Assembly (NCBI RefSeq): GCF_947503415.1
Contig: NZ_CANNDS010000009.1
Coordinates: forward strand, 1-40,614
Length of the DNA stretch: 40,614 nt
Source: an uncultured Tateyamaria sp.
Lineage (GTDB): Bacteria > Pseudomonadota > Alphaproteobacteria > Rhodobacterales > Rhodobacteraceae
Direction of reading: 5' to 3'
The translations under genes were made by a program, and so were the position numbers. The notes beneath the pieces are model-generated. The model made no database searches, was not told the origin of the DNA, and was given only the letters and a program-made list of their open reading frames with translations. The number at the start of each line of letters is the position of its first letter. Positions within the stretch are counted from its first letter, which is position 1. This document shows, piece after piece, positions 37,847 to 40,614 of the stretch.

Positions 37847-40477
37847 CTAGAATGCAGGTTGCGTGGCGCGGCGGCGCTGGATCAGGACAAGCCCGCCCAG
37901 AAGCAGCAGGGCGGGGATGAAGAAAAGCTCTTTGGGCATCCGCTCGTTTTCGATCTGCACTTGCGTGATCTGGACGGGCGTGTCGCCGTAGAAGTCGTAT
38001 TCGTTCCCGAGGCTTTCGAAGAACGGCGTGCCGGGGAAGGGTTCGTCCATGGCCAGAACGTCGCCGTCGGGCAGCACGGTCAGCCCCTGGGCATCAAGCG
38101 CCCCTTCGGCATCGCCGCTGATCGCCGGGAGCGTGATGGTCGTGGGTCGTATGCGCCCGGTGTCAAAGTCTGGCCCTTCGATCACCACACGCAATTCGCG
38201 GTCGGTGTCTGCGCTGGCCATCAGTTCGATGGCGGCGGGGCCAGAGGCGGATTGGTATTTCTCGCTGACTTGGTCCAGCAGGAAGTCCGGCCTGAAGAGC
38301 ATGAAGGCGATGCCCAGCAAGGCGACCGTTTCCCATGTGCGGGATTTGGCGATGAAATATCCTTGGGTTGCGGCCGCGAAGAGGAGCATCGCAATTAGGG
38401 AGATGAAGAAGACGAGGATCGCCTTGGCAAAGCCTACGTCGATCAACAGCAGGTCGGTGTTGAAGATGAACAGGAAGGGCAGGAGGGCCGTGCGGATATC
38501 GTAGGCGAAGCCTTGGACACCGGTCTTGATCGGGTCACCGCGTGATATGGCCGCCGCCGCATAGGCCGCGAGCCCCACGGGCGGCGTATCATCAGCTAAG
38601 ATACCGAAGTAAAACACAAAAAGGTGCACCGCGATCAGCGGGAAGATGTAGCCCGCCTGTGCGCCGACCGTCAGGATCACCGGTGCCATGAGCGAGGACA
38701 CAACGATGTAATTGGCCGTTGTGGGCAGGCCCATGCCAAGGATCAGCGACATGATCGCGACGAGGATCAGGAGGATCCAGATGTTGCCGCCTGCGATGAC
38801 CTCGACCACCTGACCGATGACCTGATGCGCGCCGGTGAGGCTGATGGTGCCGACGATCACGCCAGCGGCCCCGGTGGCGACGCCAATGCCGATCATGTTG
38901 CGTGCGCCAAGGATCAGACCGTCGATGAAATCGCGCCAGCCTTGGATGGTGGAACTGCCGAAGCCTTCACCCCGGAACATCGCCTTGAGCGGGCGATGGG
39001 TGAGGGCGACCACGATCATGAAGATGGTGGCCCAGAAGGCCGAGAGCGACGGCGACAGTCGGTCAAGGCTGTCTGTGCGGACCATGAGGTTCCACACGAG
39101 GATGAAGATCGGCAGGGCGAAATAAGCCCCGCCCAGCAGGGTCGGGGTGAGGCGTGGCGCCTCGAGCGGGCCGTCGGGGTCGTCCATCGCCACATCCGGG
39201 TAGCGGGAGGCGAAATAGACCAGAACGAGGTAGAGCAGTGCCACAATCACGACCGCGCCATACACGCTTTCGGTCATGAAATTGTCGAGTACGCTGCGCA
39301 GGCCGATCATCACGAAGGTGCAGGCCCCGAGGAAAATGAAGCCCGACAGGAACAGGATCAGGATCAGGACGGGGCCGATATGGCGGCCCGCCTTTTTCAG
39401 GCCCTGCATCTGCATTTTCAGTGCTTCGAGGTGCACGATATAGAGCAGCGCGATGTAGCTGATCACGGCAGGCAGGAAGGCGTGTTTGACCACGTCGATA
39501 TAGGGAATGTTGACATATTCGACCATGAGGAAGGCCGCGGCCCCCATCACGGGCGGAGTGAGCTGGCCGTTGGTGGAGGACGCCACCTCGACCGCGCCGG
39601 CCTTTTCTGCGGGGAAGCCGATGCGCTTCATCAGGGGGATGGTGAATGTGCCCGTGGTCACGGTGTTGGAGATCGACGAGCCCGAGATCATGCCGGTGAG
39701 CATGGATGACAGGACGGACGCCTTGGCCGGGCCGCCGCGCAGGGCCCCCAGAAGGGCGATGGCGACCTTGATGAACCACGACCCGCCGCCTGCGCGGTCG
39801 AGCAGGGCGCCGAAGAGCACAAACAGGAAGATCATGGAGGTGGAGACGCCCAGGGCGACGCCGAACACGCCTTCGGTCTGCATCCAGTAGTGGCCCAAGG
39901 CTTTGGACAGGGACGCGCCGCCGTAGTTCGTGATTTCGCGCGCCCATTCGGAGTATCCGCCGAAGAAGGCGAAGGCGACGAACGAGGTGGCGATGATGAC
40001 CAGTGGCAGGCCCAGCGAGCGGTAGACCGCGATCAGCAAGACCACCATGCCGATGGAGGACATGACGATGTCAGATGTACTCCACAGCCCCGGACGGTCC
40101 GCGATCTGGAAGCGGAAGACCACGAGGTAGAGACAGGAGCCGACGCCCAGCAGGATCAGTACCCAATCGTACATCGGGATGCGGTCCTTGGGGGAGGTCT
40201 TGAACAGGGGAAAAGCGAGCGTTGCCAGCATGATGGCAAAGGCGAGGTGGACGAAACGGGCTTGGGCCACGATGTTGGCGAAGATGCCCATTCCGGTGGC
40301 CTGCGCCACGATGCCCGGCACTTTGGAGGCGATGTAAAGCTGGAACAGGGACCATGCGATGCAGGTGCCGATGATCAGCTTGGCCTGCCATGCGGCAGAG
40401 GGGTTGCGCGCGCCGGTATCGGCCTCGGCCACCAGATCGTCAGCGGTCTGGTCCACGGTGGCTTTTTGGTCTGTCAT
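37847..40477 (-). CDS. TRAP transporter fused permease (DctQM type, TAXI class)
   Basis: The 876-residue inner-membrane protein joins the small 4-helix and large 12-helix TRAP subunits in one chain. About 16 or more hydrophobic segments are visible, with family motifs SSMLTGMISGSSISNTVTTG, FTIPLMKRIGFPAEKAGAVE, ASSTNGQLTPPVMGAAAFLM and GMGLPTTANYIV. A C-terminal soluble region with beta strands (about residues 750-840, as in the DUF3394 extension) and a final membrane helix follow. GGGA lies 4 bases before the chosen ATG at 40477. It belongs to the operon started by the receptor at 1009, across the contig junction. Confidence 0.94.
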   Translation of the reverse strand: MTDQKATVDQTADDLVAEADTGARNPSAAWQAKLIIGTCIAWSLFQLYIASKVPGIVAQATGMGIFANIVAQARFVHLAFAIMLATLAFPLFKTSPKDRIPMYDWVLILLGVGSCLYLVVFRFQIADRPGLWSTSDIVMSSIGMVVLLIAVYRSLGLPLVIIATSFVAFAFFGGYSEWAREITNYGGASLSKALGHYWMQTEGVFGVALGVSTSMIFLFVLFGALLDRAGGGSWFIKVAIALLGALRGGPAKASVLSSMLTGMISGSSISNTVTTGTFTIPLMKRIGFPAEKAGAVEVASSTNGQLTPPVMGAAAFLMVEYVNIPYIDVVKHAFLPAVISYIALLYIVHLEALKMQMQGLKKAGRHIGPVLILILFLSGFIFLGACTFVMIGLRSVLDNFMTESVYGAVVIVALLYLVLVYFASRYPDVAMDDPDGPLEAPRLTPTLLGGAYFALPIFILVWNLMVRTDSLDRLSPSLSAFWATIFMIVVALTHRPLKAMFRGEGFGSSTIQGWRDFIDGLILGARNMIGIGVATGAAGVIVGTISLTGAHQVIGQVVEVIAGGNIWILLILVAIMSLILGMGLPTTANYIVVSSLMAPVILTVGAQAGYIFPLIAVHLFVFYFGILADDTPPVGLAAYAAAAISRGDPIKTGVQGFAYDIRTALLPFLFIFNTDLLLIDVGFAKAILVFFISLIAMLLFAAATQGYFIAKSRTWETVALLGIAFMLFRPDFLLDQVSEKYQSASGPAAIELMASADTDRELRVVIEGPDFDTGRIRPTTITLPAISGDAEGALDAQGLTVLPDGDVLAMDEPFPGTPFFESLGNEYDFYGDTPVQITQVQIENERMPKELFFIPALLLLGGLVLIQRRRATQPAF

Positions 40478-40533
40478 CTTGTCCCTCCGGCGCGGGCTTT
40501 TGGTGCCCGTCTGCTGGTTCAAATAGATAAATC

Positions 40534-40562
40534 AAAAACGCCCGGGGCGTGGGCCCCGGGCG
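40534..40562 (-). terminator. Intercistronic hairpin between TRAP receptor and permease
   Basis: Along the minus strand a 10-bp perfect stem (GCCCGGGGC core, 4-base loop) is followed by TTTTTGATTT. It lies 57 bp before the permease start and just after the receptor gene once the circle is closed. Such a partial terminator keeps receptor expression above permease expression, as in other binding-protein operons. The same hairpin is duplicated at 2-25 by the contig overlap. Confidence 0.8.
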
Positions 40563-40614
40563 CTTGGTCTTGGAGGCTTATTCCATCAAGCCCAGTTCTT
40601 TGTAGGCTTTGGCC
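40538..40614. repeat. Terminal direct repeat marking circular closure (right copy)
   Basis: Identical to bases 1-77. It contains the last 12 codons of the receptor gene (40578-40614), which is an artefact of the linear representation and not a second gene. Confidence 0.93.

Noticed and set aside
40578..40614. Second copy of the receptor gene 3' end
   Set aside because: It is part of the exact 77-bp contig overlap and therefore an artefact of linearisation.

Overview
The window is a complete circular plasmid. Its last 77 bases (40538-40614) repeat its first 77 bases exactly, so the unique circle is 40,537 bp. Replication and partition use a repA-repB-repC module, with an antisense RNA gene between repB and repC. 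That module, the high GC content, a TAXI-type TRAP transporter and several uspA/aminotransferase-type genes point to an alphaproteobacterium, most likely a marine member of the Rhodobacterales (Roseobacter group). This assignment is an inference. I see no relaxase, type IV secretion genes, transposases or resistance genes.

About two thirds of the plasmid (2568-31903) is a non-flagellar type III secretion system (T3SS). Read along the minus strand, an export-apparatus operon runs sctI-J-K-L-N-O-Q-R-S-T-U (10632 down to 2568). A second block carries a secretin N-terminal piece, a coiled-coil protein, a 59-residue protein, a 719-residue tip-like protein, a candidate needle subunit, sctD, sctX-like, sctY-like, sctV and a 113-residue secretin/pilus N-domain protein (26543 down to 17306). 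Around and between them lie unfamiliar large proteins without signal peptides: a HlyD-like coiled-coil protein of 744 residues, a Phe/Asp-rich protein of 346 residues, proteins of 196 and 205 residues, and a divergent 931-residue protein with RTX-like repeats and a hydrophobic C-terminus. Control genes are an OmpR-type response regulator with a sensor-less histidine kinase (10890-12238) and a LuxR-type HTH protein (27378-28523).

The system is unusual in several ways. The SctU autocleavage motif NPTH is replaced by VGQS and no sctP ruler gene is present, so the usual substrate-switch pair is missing. No secretin channel domain is encoded, only two periplasmic N-domain proteins. A HlyD-like fold occurs in a protein with no membrane anchor or signal peptide. 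A 16-bp direct-repeat element (GTAAG-N6-GAAAG or close) sits 39-78 bp ahead of nearly every T3SS transcription unit and looks like the binding site of the plasmid's own OmpR-type regulator.

The remaining arc carries repABC (32553-36186), an AAA/DUF4143 ATPase gene, and a TRAP operon that crosses the arbitrary contig junction (receptor 1009-41, hairpin, fused permease 40477-37847, uspA 37835-37410). A class III aminotransferase gene is divergent from the TRAP receptor gene.
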